Part shown: positions 7,159-14,671 of the stretch, one piece after another
Layout of the letters: each line of letters begins with the position of its first letter
How positions within the stretch are numbered: position 1 is the first letter of the stretch
NCBI GenBank assembly: GCA_016735415.1
Contig: JAERRP010000918.1
Location: forward strand, 1 to 14,671
Direction of reading: 5' to 3'
Source of the DNA: Desulfobacterales bacterium
GTDB lineage: Bacteria > Desulfobacterota > Desulfobacteria > Desulfobacterales > UBA5852
DNA length: 14,671 nt
Notes under the pieces: model-generated
What the model saw: the letters and a program-made list of their open reading frames with translations, nothing else
What the model was told of the DNA's origin: nothing
The model's database searches: none
Made by a program: the position numbers and the translations under genes

Positions 7159-7905
7159 ATGCCGAATGAATGTTGGGGCGTTATCCCGGCCCGCTATCAG
7201 GCCACCCGTTTTCCGGGCAAACCGCTAACGCCCATTCTGGGCAAACCGATGTTTCTGCGGGTATTCGAGCAGGCCTGCCGGTGCCCGGACCTCGATCATG
7301 TTCTGCTGGCCACCGACAGCCAGCGAATCGCCGCCGAAGCCCGCAAACACGGTGTTCCCTGTGAAATGACACGGGCCGATCATCCCAGCGGCACGGACCG
7401 GGTCCTGGAGGCCGCGGAAAAAGCCCGAATTCCGGAATCGGCGGTGGTCATCAACATTCAAGGGGATGAACCGGCCCTTCATCCGGAAATGCTGACGGAG
7501 GTGATCGGGCCCTTCGCCGATCCCAATGTTCAGGTGACCACCCTGATTCGAGAGGAAAAACGAGCGGCCGTCAACGACCCCAACCGGGTCAAAGTGGTCA
7601 TCGACAAGGCCGGCAACGCGCTCTATTTTTCCAGAGCAGGCATTCCGCTTGATTTCGCCGGCACGGCCCCGACATACTATCGGCATATAGGTCTTTATGC
7701 CTATCGTCTGCCGGTCCTGCGGCGCTTCGTTGCCTGCGGCCCGGGAGCGCTGGAGCGGACTGAAAAACTGGAGCAATTGCGACTGCTTGAAAACGGTATC
7801 CCCATTCGTACGGTCCAAAGCCGCCACCGCTCACAGGGCGTGGACCAGCCCTCGGATGTCGCCGCCGTCGAGCAGTTGATTCAACAACGCCGAAATCAGA
7901 CCTAA
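7159..7905 (+). CDS. kdsB: 3-deoxy-manno-octulosonate cytidylyltransferase
   Basis: 248 residues, the standard size. It activates Kdo with CTP to give CMP-Kdo, the donor used by WaaA for the inner core of lipopolysaccharide. Motifs: the nucleotide-binding loop PARYQATRFPGKPL (10-23), HPSGTDR (75-81), NIQGDEP (99-105, with the metal-binding Asp103), YRHIGLYAYR (174-183), EKLEQLRLLENG (202-213) and the closing GVDQPSD. In the first loop the usual SxR serine is a threonine (ATR), a conservative change. GAAGG 9 bases before the ATG serves as ribosome site. The gene stands between a peptidoglycan transpeptidase and the GlmS-like gene, consistent with an envelope-precursor cluster. No frame break is seen. 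Confidence 0.96.
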   Translation: MPNECWGVIPARYQATRFPGKPLTPILGKPMFLRVFEQACRCPDLDHVLLATDSQRIAAEARKHGVPCEMTRADHPSGTDRVLEAAEKARIPESAVVINIQGDEPALHPEMLTEVIGPFADPNVQVTTLIREEKRAAVNDPNRVKVVIDKAGNALYFSRAGIPLDFAGTAPTYYRHIGLYAYRLPVLRRFVACGPGALERTEKLEQLRLLENGIPIRTVQSRHRSQGVDQPSDVAAVEQLIQQRRNQT

Positions 7906-7918
7906 AGGAAAAGCGCAT

Positions 7919-10900
7919 ATGCTACCCGTCCTTCACCATGGGTTCAAACCCCTTAAAAATTGTTTAGACCGCTTCGGCCGCCGGATCGGTATCCTGCTCA
8001 AAATGCCGGTGTACTGGGGGCGTACGGCTGCGCCCCTGCCAGCCGGCAGCCTGATCCTCTTCCCGGTCGAAACGACCCGTGTCGCTTGTGGACTGGCGGG
8101 CATCGTGGCTTTTAAACGACGCCCGCCGGCGACGGATCAGCCGGACCTTGATAAGCTTAAGCAGCAGGTCGCCGCGCTGGTGCAAAAAGATATGGCCCGC
8201 TGCCTGGAAGCGGAAGCCGATTGGAAGCGCGACTATCTGCTAGGGGCATCAAGCGTTGCGGACCTGACCACCACCGTCAATGCACTGAAGCGCCGGGAGT
8301 CTTTTTATGCCATCTTCAGCGATCCGCAATGCCAGGCCCGGCTGAGGCAACAACACGAGCGGCTCCAGGCCCTGATCGCTGCCGACAGCCTGCTTTTGCA
8401 GGAGCAGTTGGGACGTCTGGCGGCGGATGACGTCGAAACGGTGACCCACCGATTGGAGGCCGTCAAAGACGCCGCCTGGCGGCTCAAAAAAGAAATACTC
8501 GACAATATCGGCAAGATTGAAGAACTGTGCAACGACCGCCGCGATGATCTTTCGTCCACCACCACCCGTGTTTTCTATAACATTAATGCGGTCCTCAACA
8601 GCATCGATCACCTGGAAGTCCGGGGGCGCGACTCGGCCGGATTGTCCCTGTTGTTCATACTGGAGAAGGAGGTGTTCGATCAATTCCATTCCGCGCTCAG
8701 CGCCCATAATCCTTCATTGCCGGACGAGCTGAACACCCGCAGCGCTCAAGCGATTCTGGGAAACCGCAGCATCAGCATCGAAAGGGCCGATGGACATGAC
8801 GGCCACCGGCTCGTGACCATTTCAATCGTCTATAAAATTGCGGCCGAAATCGGCAGCCTGGGGGACAACATCCGTTTTCTGCGAAACGAGATTCGCAACG
8901 ATGCCGTTCTGCAATTGCTCGCGGGATACCCCCACCGCTTCCATACGGTATCGTCCCATACCCGCTGGGCTTCCGTCGGAGCGATCAACGAAGCCAACTG
9001 CCACCCTCTGGACAACCGGACGCAGGGCCCTCCCACCCCAACCGCCACCGGCCCGATCCACGTTTGCCTGAACGGCGACATCGACAACTATCTCGACTTG
9101 AAAGCCGATCTGGCCGCCCGGGGCGTCCACATCCCGGAAGAAATCTCCACCGATACGAAAATCATCCCGTTGTGCATCGCCCGATACTGCCAGGCCGGCC
9201 ACGACGTCGCTGAAGCCTTTCGTCTGGCTGTCAACGATTTCGAAGGATCACACGCCATCTCCATGCATACGGCCCTGGCGCCGGGCAAGCTCTTTCTGGC
9301 CCAGCGGGGCAGCGGTCAAGCCATTTTCATCGGTCTGGCGGAAGATGTTTATATGCCGACTTCGGAAGTCTACGGTTTTATCGAACAGACCCGGCGTTAC
9401 CTCAAGATGGACGGTGAAAAGGTGATCGCAGGGGTCGGCGGTCCGGTGCAGGGACAGATTTTCATTCTGGACCAGGACAGCAACGGCGGTCTTGAGGGCA
9501 TTCAAGCCCAGTACTACGACGGCACGCCGCTGGTCTTGAAACCCGAAGACATCAAGGAGACGGAGCTAACGTCCCGCGACATCAACCGCCAGGATTTCCC
9601 CCACTATTTTCTCAAGGAGATCTCCGAAGCACCGCTTTCGGTTGAGCGAACCCTCCAGAATCGGTGGAAGATGGTCCCGGAGCAGGGCGAGCGCCTGGCC
9701 ATCGCCCTGGATCAAAGCGTCATTCCGGCCCATTTGCGCCAGGCGTTCGATGACGATCGGATTCGGCGCATTTACTTCGTGGGTCAGGGGACGGCCAGCG
9801 TGGCCGCTCTGGCTTGTGCCAACATTCTGCGCTATTACCTTGACGACACCGGTCGCCAGATCGATGCCCTCAAAGCTTCCGAGCTCAGTGGCTTTATTCT
9901 GGACGAGAACGATCAGGCCCAGAGCATGGCCGACGCCCTCGTTGTCGCCCTCAGCCAGTCCGGCACCACAACGGACACCAATCGCACCATCGACATGGTC
10001 CGCGAGCGCGGCGCCTACACCCTTGCCATTGTCAATCGCCGGGATTCGGATCTGACCTTCAAAGTGGACGGCGTACTCTATACCAGCAGCGGACGCGATA
10101 TCGAAATGTCGGTGGCCTCCACCAAGGCCTTTTATTCCCAGATCGTGGCCGGGGCCCTCCTGAGTCTTTTTATAGCCGGACTGAACCGGCGGCGGGATGC
10201 GGCCTTCATCTCCCGGGAAATCGGTGAACTTCGGAGGCTACCGGCCCACATGCGGCAGGTCATCGGGATGAGGGCCGCCATCGAGGCCTCCGCCCGGCGC
10301 CTGGCGCCCACCAAGACCTACTGGGCCACGGTGGGCAGCGGTCCCAATAAGGCTTCGGCCGACGAAATCCGCATCAAGCTCAGCGAGCTGTGCTATAAAA
10401 CCATTTCCTCGGATTATGTCGAGGATAAAAAGCATATCGATCTGTCCTCCGAACCGCTGATCATTGTCTGTGCCGCCGGTTCCCGCGGCAACGTCATCGG
10501 GGACATCATCAAGGAAACGGCCATCTTCAAGGCCCACAAGGCCGTTCCCGTGGTCATTGCCGACGAGGGCCAGGAACGTTTTGCCTCTTATGCGGAAGAT
10601 GTTTTCCAGGTGCCCCGGGCCCCCGAACATCTATCCCCCATCCTCAACACCTTGGTGGGACATCTCTGGGGTTATTACGCGGCCCTGTCCATCAATGAAA
10701 GCTCGCGGTTTCTTTATCATTTCCGGGAAGACATTCAGACGGCCATGGAAGACTATGCCGAACAGGGGCTGGACGCTTATGAAATCCTGCTGGAAAAAGG
10801 GTTCCGTCACAAATGCGCCGAGTTTTATCGCGCCTTCCAGACCCGTAAATCCCAAAACCGTTTCCCGGCGGCCATGGGTCTGGGGGCCGTCGCCGACCTG

Positions 10901-11683
10901 ACCCTGCTGCTGAAGTATCTGGCCGGCCGGCTGCCGGTTGCGGATTTTGAGCTTGATTTCGGTATCAAAGGTACCGCCGGGAACATCATCGACACTTTTT
11001 TCCGCATCACCTCCCGGTGCATCAACAAGATGTCGCGACCGATCGATGCCATCAAACACCAGGCCAAAACCGTCACCGTCGGTACCAGCCGGATCATGGA
11101 AAAAACCGAAGGGCTGCTGTTCGCGTCCTTGAACGACCACGGGCTCAACATTTCCCAGCTGACCGGCCGGAATGTCATCGTTCTCAAGCATCTTCAGGCC
11201 ATCGTCGATCGAATCAAAGGCGCCATCCTCTACCGCATCGACGGTCTTGACGTTTTAGGCGAAATTGCGGACAACACCACGATCGAGATCGTCCGTAAAT
11301 CCGGAGAACTTCTTCCCCTGCCCTCGCGTGTGGAAAAAGATCACGGCCTCAAGGGTACCAAGGAGACGATCGTGCGGCGGGGCAATGTCTACATCGGCAA
11401 GGGCCGCAAAGACGGTCGCAGCATCCTGATTATCCCGGCCATTTCCGACCTGCCCCAGCGATCCAACCTGATTGAGTATCTCCTGCTGCTGAATATCGGT
11501 TTCAAGGCCGATGTGCCGCTGCCGGATAAAATCAAGGCCCTGGGCGGAAAATATGCCCATATCCGCAATATCGTGCAGGAAAACAATATCGTCTGGGAAG
11601 ATCGTCTCCTGGAGACCATCGAACTGGAAGAGCTTTTCGGGCGCTCGGCCGAAAAAATCGGCGAACGCATCGCGATCCCATAG
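7919..11683 (+). CDS. Giant GlmS-like protein: interrupted glutamine amidotransferase, two SIS domains, unknown C-terminal region
   Basis: 1254 residues, about twice the roughly 610 of glucosamine-6-phosphate synthase. Residues 1-56 precede CGLAGIVAF (57-65), which resembles the N-terminal CGIVG of GlmS. A mostly helical, charged insert (about 70-230) follows before RGRDSAGL (235-242), then a second insert (about 243-345), HTRW (347-350), NG (385-386) and STDT (410-413). These match the class II amidotransferase residues Arg73, Trp74, Asn98, Gly99 and Asp123 of E. coli GlmS. The first SIS domain (about 600-760) has LSQSGTTTDT (678-687) and VASTKAF (732-738). The second (about 795-930) keeps E816 and H839 at the places of Glu488 and His504. 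The Schiff-base Lys603 has no clear counterpart. Residues about 945-1254 are unrecognised. By homology it may transfer glutamine nitrogen to a sugar phosphate. AAGGAA 8 bases before the ATG supports the start; kdsB ends 13 bases before. The domain call is firm, the reaction is not. Confidence 0.8.
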   Translation: MLPVLHHGFKPLKNCLDRFGRRIGILLKMPVYWGRTAAPLPAGSLILFPVETTRVACGLAGIVAFKRRPPATDQPDLDKLKQQVAALVQKDMARCLEAEADWKRDYLLGASSVADLTTTVNALKRRESFYAIFSDPQCQARLRQQHERLQALIAADSLLLQEQLGRLAADDVETVTHRLEAVKDAAWRLKKEILDNIGKIEELCNDRRDDLSSTTTRVFYNINAVLNSIDHLEVRGRDSAGLSLLFILEKEVFDQFHSALSAHNPSLPDELNTRSAQAILGNRSISIERADGHDGHRLVTISIVYKIAAEIGSLGDNIRFLRNEIRNDAVLQLLAGYPHRFHTVSSHTRWASVGAINEANCHPLDNRTQGPPTPTATGPIHVCLNGDIDNYLDLKADLAARGVHIPEEISTDTKIIPLCIARYCQAGHDVAEAFRLAVNDFEGSHAISMHTALAPGKLFLAQRGSGQAIFIGLAEDVYMPTSEVYGFIEQTRRYLKMDGEKVIAGVGGPVQGQIFILDQDSNGGLEGIQAQYYDGTPLVLKPEDIKETELTSRDINRQDFPHYFLKEISEAPLSVERTLQNRWKMVPEQGERLAIALDQSVIPAHLRQAFDDDRIRRIYFVGQGTASVAALACANILRYYLDDTGRQIDALKASELSGFILDENDQAQSMADALVVALSQSGTTTDTNRTIDMVRERGAYTLAIVNRRDSDLTFKVDGVLYTSSGRDIEMSVASTKAFYSQIVAGALLSLFIAGLNRRRDAAFISREIGELRRLPAHMRQVIGMRAAIEASARRLAPTKTYWATVGSGPNKASADEIRIKLSELCYKTISSDYVEDKKHIDLSSEPLIIVCAAGSRGNVIGDIIKETAIFKAHKAVPVVIADEGQERFASYAEDVFQVPRAPEHLSPILNTLVGHLWGYYAALSINESSRFLYHFREDIQTAMEDYAEQGLDAYEILLEKGFRHKCAEFYRAFQTRKSQNRFPAAMGLGAVADLTLLLKYLAGRLPVADFELDFGIKGTAGNIIDTFFRITSRCINKMSRPIDAIKHQAKTVTVGTSRIMEKTEGLLFASLNDHGLNISQLTGRNVIVLKHLQAIVDRIKGAILYRIDGLDVLGEIADNTTIEIVRKSGELLPLPSRVEKDHGLKGTKETIVRRGNVYIGKGRKDGRSILIIPAISDLPQRSNLIEYLLLLNIGFKADVPLPDKIKALGGKYAHIRNIVQENNIVWEDRLLETIELEELFGRSAEKIGERIAIP

Positions 11684-11761
11684 CTGATCGGGTTGCAACG
11701 ACAAATCTATCACCCTTTGGCCGATTGAATGGGTTTTTGATCGGGAGAATACGACTGAGAT

Positions 11762-13090
11762 ATGATCTGGGAGTATAACCCGCTGATGATCCCGCTGGGC
11801 GTGGCCGTCTGCGTCTGCCTGACCCTCCTTTTCGTGTGCGGACGCTATGCCGAAACCCCGGGGGTGCGCTATTTCAACCTGATGATGCTGGCCATGGCCA
11901 TCTGGACCATGACTTATGCGCTGGAATTGGGGGCCGTCGGTCTGGAAAATAAGCGCTTCTGGTCCATGGCCCAGTACCTGGCCATTCCCTTTGTCCCCTG
12001 TCCCTGGCTGGCCTTCCTTCTGATGTACTCCGGACACAGGCGCCTGTTGACACCCGCGCGCCTGGGGGCGCTGGCCCTGATCCCGGTTTTGACCACCGCT
12101 CTGGCCCTGACCAATTCGGCCCACGGCCTGGTGCTGAAAAACGCCTGGCTGGAAAAAGGCCCGGCCGTCTCTATTCTTGTCAGGGAATTCGGCCCCTGGT
12201 TCTGGGTGCATACCGGCTACAGCTATATTCTTCTGGCCGGCGGCTGCGTGGTGATCATCATCTCTATTGTCAGATCACCGGATGACTACCGCGGCCAGCG
12301 CGCAAGTCTGCTCCTGGCCTGTGTTTTACCCTGGATCAGCAATGCCGTTTACATTTTCGGCGTTGGTCTCGTGGGCCCGCATGTCGATCCGACGCCGTTT
12401 TTCTTAACGCTTTCCGGCCTGCTTCTGGGATGGTCCATCTTTCAGGGCCGCCTGTTTGATATCGTTCCCATCGGCCACGGCACCGTCATTCGCAACATGC
12501 GCGACGGGGTGATTTTTCTGGACGCCCGCGACCGCGTGATCGACATCAATCCATCGGCCCATGAACTCATCCGGCCGCCGCGGAGGATTATCGGACAATC
12601 AGCCCGCCAGGCGCTGGGGCCCTGCCGTCCGATACTCCGGTTTGGACGTGAAACCGAGGAGACGGTCGATGAGATCGCATTGACCATTGACGGTCGGCGG
12701 GCCTACTTTGACCTTTATGTCACGCCCATCCGTCAGGGGGACAAAATCAAGGCGCGCCTGTTTGTGCTGCGCAACGTTACCGAACGCCGGCAGACGACCG
12801 AAAACAAGCTGCAGCGTGAGAGGCTTAAAGCCGCACTGGAGACGGCCGGTACCGTATGTCACAAACTGAACCAACCCCTCCAGGGGATATCGGGATATGC
12901 CGAACTGCTGCTGTTGAAAATAGACCCGGCCGATGAAGCTTACGCCAAAATCGAAGGCATTATGACCGAAGCCACCAGAATGGGTGACATTACCAACAAA
13001 CTGTTGAACATCACCTGCTATCGAACTGCCCGCTACACGGCCGGGGAAACCATTGCCGACATCGGGCCATCGTCTTCGACGAAAGCGTGA
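11762..13090 (+). CDS. Seven-transmembrane PAS-HisKA protein without ATPase domain
   Basis: 442 residues. Seven hydrophobic segments (about 10-27, 37-58, 68-90, 99-118, 148-170, 180-200 and 208-226) match the 7TM N-terminus of bacterial sensor kinases. A PAS-like domain follows (about 240-340, GVIFLDARDRVIDINPSA to LRNVTERR). Next comes a HisKA dimerisation helix with CHKLNQPLQGISGYAELLL, where His367 is the expected phosphate acceptor. The protein then ends after about 75 residues; no N, G1 or G2 box of an HATPase_c domain follows, in this frame or in the next 150 bases. It therefore cannot phosphorylate itself as a normal kinase does. It may be phosphorylated in trans, dock onto another kinase, or act as a phosphatase or scaffold. 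I recall similar HisKA-only tails in Desulfobacterota, which argues against a recent truncation. The 78-base gap from the GlmS-like gene leaves their co-transcription open. The ribosome site is weak. Confidence 0.8.
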   Translation: MIWEYNPLMIPLGVAVCVCLTLLFVCGRYAETPGVRYFNLMMLAMAIWTMTYALELGAVGLENKRFWSMAQYLAIPFVPCPWLAFLLMYSGHRRLLTPARLGALALIPVLTTALALTNSAHGLVLKNAWLEKGPAVSILVREFGPWFWVHTGYSYILLAGGCVVIIISIVRSPDDYRGQRASLLLACVLPWISNAVYIFGVGLVGPHVDPTPFFLTLSGLLLGWSIFQGRLFDIVPIGHGTVIRNMRDGVIFLDARDRVIDINPSAHELIRPPRRIIGQSARQALGPCRPILRFGRETEETVDEIALTIDGRRAYFDLYVTPIRQGDKIKARLFVLRNVTERRQTTENKLQRERLKAALETAGTVCHKLNQPLQGISGYAELLLLKIDPADEAYAKIEGIMTEATRMGDITNKLLNITCYRTARYTAGETIADIGPSSSTKA

Positions 13091-13154
13091 CGCCGGCCTT
13101 GTACCTGTATTACGCGAACTCTAAGGCACCCTGGTTAACGGCGGAGACGGCGGG

Positions 13155-13174
13155 CTTCGATCGATCCATCGAAG
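13155..13174. other. 7-bp inverted repeat after the HisKA gene
   Basis: CTTCGAT at 13155-13161 and ATCGAAG at 13168-13174 form a perfect 7-bp stem with a 6-base loop (CGATCC). It is in the 148-base spacer 13091-13238, which otherwise shows no gene. No T-run follows (next bases TCATTCC), so an intrinsic terminator is doubtful. It could be a Rho-independent-like relic, an operator for the ABC-F gene, or chance. Confidence 0.3.
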
Positions 13175-13238
13175 TCATTCCAGATCCTGTTTATTACCGG
13201 CGGCGGTTTTTACGTCGCAGGCGGCGGATTGTATCGAG

Positions 13239-14671
13239 ATGACGGTTTTACTGACGGCCAGGGACATCGAATACGGCTTCGGGGGACAGACGCTGCTGGA
13301 TCGGATCAGCCTGCAGATCGACGAGGGCGAACGCATCGGCCTGCTGGGACGCAATGGCGCCGGCAAGTCGACCCTGCTGCGGATTCTCAACTTGACGCTG
13401 GTGCCGGACAGCGGCCGGATCGACCACCGACCCGGACTCAGGCCGGTTTTTCTGCCCCAGGAACTTCCCCGGGACATGCCGCCAACCGTTTTCGAAGCCG
13501 TAGCGGCCGGGCTGGGGACGCGCGGGACGCTCCTGGCCAAGTATCGGCAGGTCTCCAAGCGCCTGGCCGCACACAGCGATCCGGAAACCGCCCGACGGCT
13601 GGAGAAATTGCACCAATCCCTCGATGCGGAGGCCGGCTGGAACGCCGAGCGGGATGTCGACCGGATCCTTACACGGATGGCCTTGGATTCCGAAGCCGTT
13701 TACGATCACCTCTCGGCTGGAATGAAGCGCAGCGTGCTTTTGGCCCGGACCCTGGTGTCCCATCCGGATTTACTGCTGCTGGACGAGCCCACCAACCATC
13801 TCGACATCGAAAGCATCGGCCGGATCGAGGAGATGATATTGAAATGGTCGGGGGCGCTCCTGTTCATCACCCACGACCGGGCCTTTCTCGAACGCCTGTC
13901 CCGGCGCATCCTGGAACTGGACCGCGGCCGTTTGACGGCCTGGCGCTGCGACTACCCGACCTATCTGCGCCGCAAGGAAGCCGCCCTGGAGGCGGAGGCC
14001 CAGGCCGACAGGCGTCTGGATCGCAAGCTGGCCTCGGAGGAGGCTTGGAAACGCCAGGGTCTCAAGGCCCGCCGGCGGCGCAATGAGGGACGGGTGCGGG
14101 CTCTGAAGGCGCTCAGGGGCGAACGGGAGGCCCGGCGCGAGATCAGCGGCGATCCAAAGATTCTGGCGCAGCAGGCCGAGCGCAGTGGTAAACTCGTGAT
14201 GGCGGCCGAGAAGATTTCCTACCAATACGAAGAGGGCCTCATTTTAAAAGATTTTTCCACGGTGGTCATGCGGGGCGACAAGGTCGGCATCATCGGGCCC
14301 AATGGCTGCGGCAAATCGACCCTGTTGCAGCTTCTTCTGGGGCAGTTGGCGCCGCAACAGGGAAGTGTGCGGCACGGCACCCGCCTCAAGATCGCCTACT
14401 TCGACCAGCTGCGGGCTCAACTCGATGAAGCGCGCAGCGTGCAGGACAATGTGGCCCAGGGCAACGACACCGTGGTCGTCAACGGGCAGCACCGGCATGT
14501 CCTGGGCTATCTCAGGGATTTTTTATTTACCCCCGATCGGGCCCGCAGCCCGGTCAGGATACTCTCCGGCGGGGAGCGCAACCGCCCTCTGCTGGCCCAA
14601 CTTTTTGTACGGCCCGCCAATCTACTGGTTCTTGACGAAACCCCCAACCACCTCGATCTTCAGACCCTTGT
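13239..14671 (+). CDS. Uup-type ABC-F ATPase (3' end outside window)
   Basis: 477 codons from ATG 13239, open at the window edge. Two ABC cassettes sit in one chain with no membrane segment. Cassette 1 has Walker A GRNGAGKS (37-44), signature LSAGMKRS (158-165), Walker B LLLLDEPTNHLD (178-189) and the switch His THD (211-213). A charged arm or linker follows (about 240-315), including EAWKRQGLKARRRRNEGR, typical of Uup. Cassette 2 has GPNGCGKS (353-360), signature LSGGERNR (442-449) and LLVLDETPNHLD (462-473). ABC-F proteins act on the ribosome; Uup is also linked to DNA precise excision and branched-DNA binding. Three unusual changes are seen: LSAG for LSGG, Pro450 where a small or aliphatic residue is usual, and DETPN for DEPTN. 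Both catalytic glutamates are kept. The start has only a weak ribosome site. A C-terminal DNA-binding coiled coil, usual in Uup, would lie beyond the window. Confidence 0.88.
   Translation, partial: MTVLLTARDIEYGFGGQTLLDRISLQIDEGERIGLLGRNGAGKSTLLRILNLTLVPDSGRIDHRPGLRPVFLPQELPRDMPPTVFEAVAAGLGTRGTLLAKYRQVSKRLAAHSDPETARRLEKLHQSLDAEAGWNAERDVDRILTRMALDSEAVYDHLSAGMKRSVLLARTLVSHPDLLLLDEPTNHLDIESIGRIEEMILKWSGALLFITHDRAFLERLSRRILELDRGRLTAWRCDYPTYLRRKEAALEAEAQADRRLDRKLASEEAWKRQGLKARRRRNEGRVRALKALRGEREARREISGDPKILAQQAERSGKLVMAAEKISYQYEEGLILKDFSTVVMRGDKVGIIGPNGCGKSTLLQLLLGQLAPQQGSVRHGTRLKIAYFDQLRAQLDEARSVQDNVAQGNDTVVVNGQHRHVLGYLRDFLFTPDRARSPVRILSGGERNRPLLAQLFVRPANLLVLDETPNHLDLQTL

Noticed and set aside
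7906..7918. Possible glmS-type ribozyme before the GlmS-like gene
   Set aside because: Only 13 bases separate it from kdsB, far too few for a ribozyme or riboswitch, and the upstream sequence is conserved kdsB coding.
11684..11761. Possible terminator (ACCC ... GGGTTTTT) and repeated TGATCGGG
   Set aside because: The stem would have only 4 bp with a 15-base loop, and TGATCGGG also occurs in coding DNA such as metG, so neither is convincing.
11255..12211. 318-codon open frame on the - strand
   Set aside because: It crosses the end of the GlmS-like gene and the start of the HisKA gene on the other strand. The Gln-, Gly- and His-rich composition is typical of an antisense shadow.
13091..13238. 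A frameshifted HATPase domain after the HisKA gene
   Set aside because: I read this spacer for N, G1 or G2 box remnants and saw none, and it is too short for the roughly 110-residue domain.
13229..14086. 285-codon + strand open frame at the start of the ABC-F gene
   Set aside because: It is in another frame than the clear ABC-F protein beginning at 13239, and its Pro-, Arg- and Gly-rich translation shows no motif.

Overview
The window looks like chromosomal core and cell-envelope DNA from a Gram-negative bacterium, most probably a deltaproteobacterium of the Desulfobacterota (Desulfobacterales-like). This is inferred from four things: lipopolysaccharide genes (lptD end, kdsB), G+C-rich coding sequence, an HU/IHF-like protein with a GLCSFF core, and a membrane HisKA-only protein with a short tail, a form I associate with this group. 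No taxonomic search was run. All genes are on the + strand and tightly packed. I see no tRNA, rRNA, CRISPR array, insertion sequence or phage gene.

Layout. 2-796 is the 3' end of lptD, followed 6 bases later by a NusG/UpxY-type antiterminator paralogue (803-1333). A spacer with a good sigma70-like promoter and a hairpin over the ribosome binding site leads into a small HU/IHF-family gene (1434-1721). After a 172-base spacer with a perfect 8-bp hairpin comes holB (delta prime) - ricT/yaaT (PSP1) - metG (1894-5667), the order also known in Firmicutes. metG overlaps ricT by 8 bases. Then come a single-pass penicillin-binding transpeptidase (5743-7146) and kdsB (7159-7905).

kdsB is followed 13 bases later by the most unusual gene of the window: a 1254-codon GlmS-like protein (7919-11683). 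It carries a recognisable but heavily interrupted class II glutamine amidotransferase domain, two SIS sugar-isomerase domains and about 310 C-terminal residues that I do not recognise. Its candidate catalytic cysteine is residue 57, not residue 2. Next is a 7TM-PAS-HisKA protein with no ATPase domain (11762-13090). The window ends inside a Uup-type ABC-F ATPase (13239 onward) with several altered motif residues.

How the genes fit together. lptD, kdsB, the transpeptidase and possibly the GlmS-like protein serve envelope building: LPS export, Kdo activation, peptidoglycan cross-linking and amino-sugar supply. holB, ricT, metG and the ABC-F protein serve replication, RNA processing and translation. 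Coding from 1894 to 11683 has no gap over 75 bases, so this block may be one long transcript. The candidate novelty is the GlmS-like giant and, second, the kinase-less HisKA membrane protein. No multi-gene defence or mobile system is visible.
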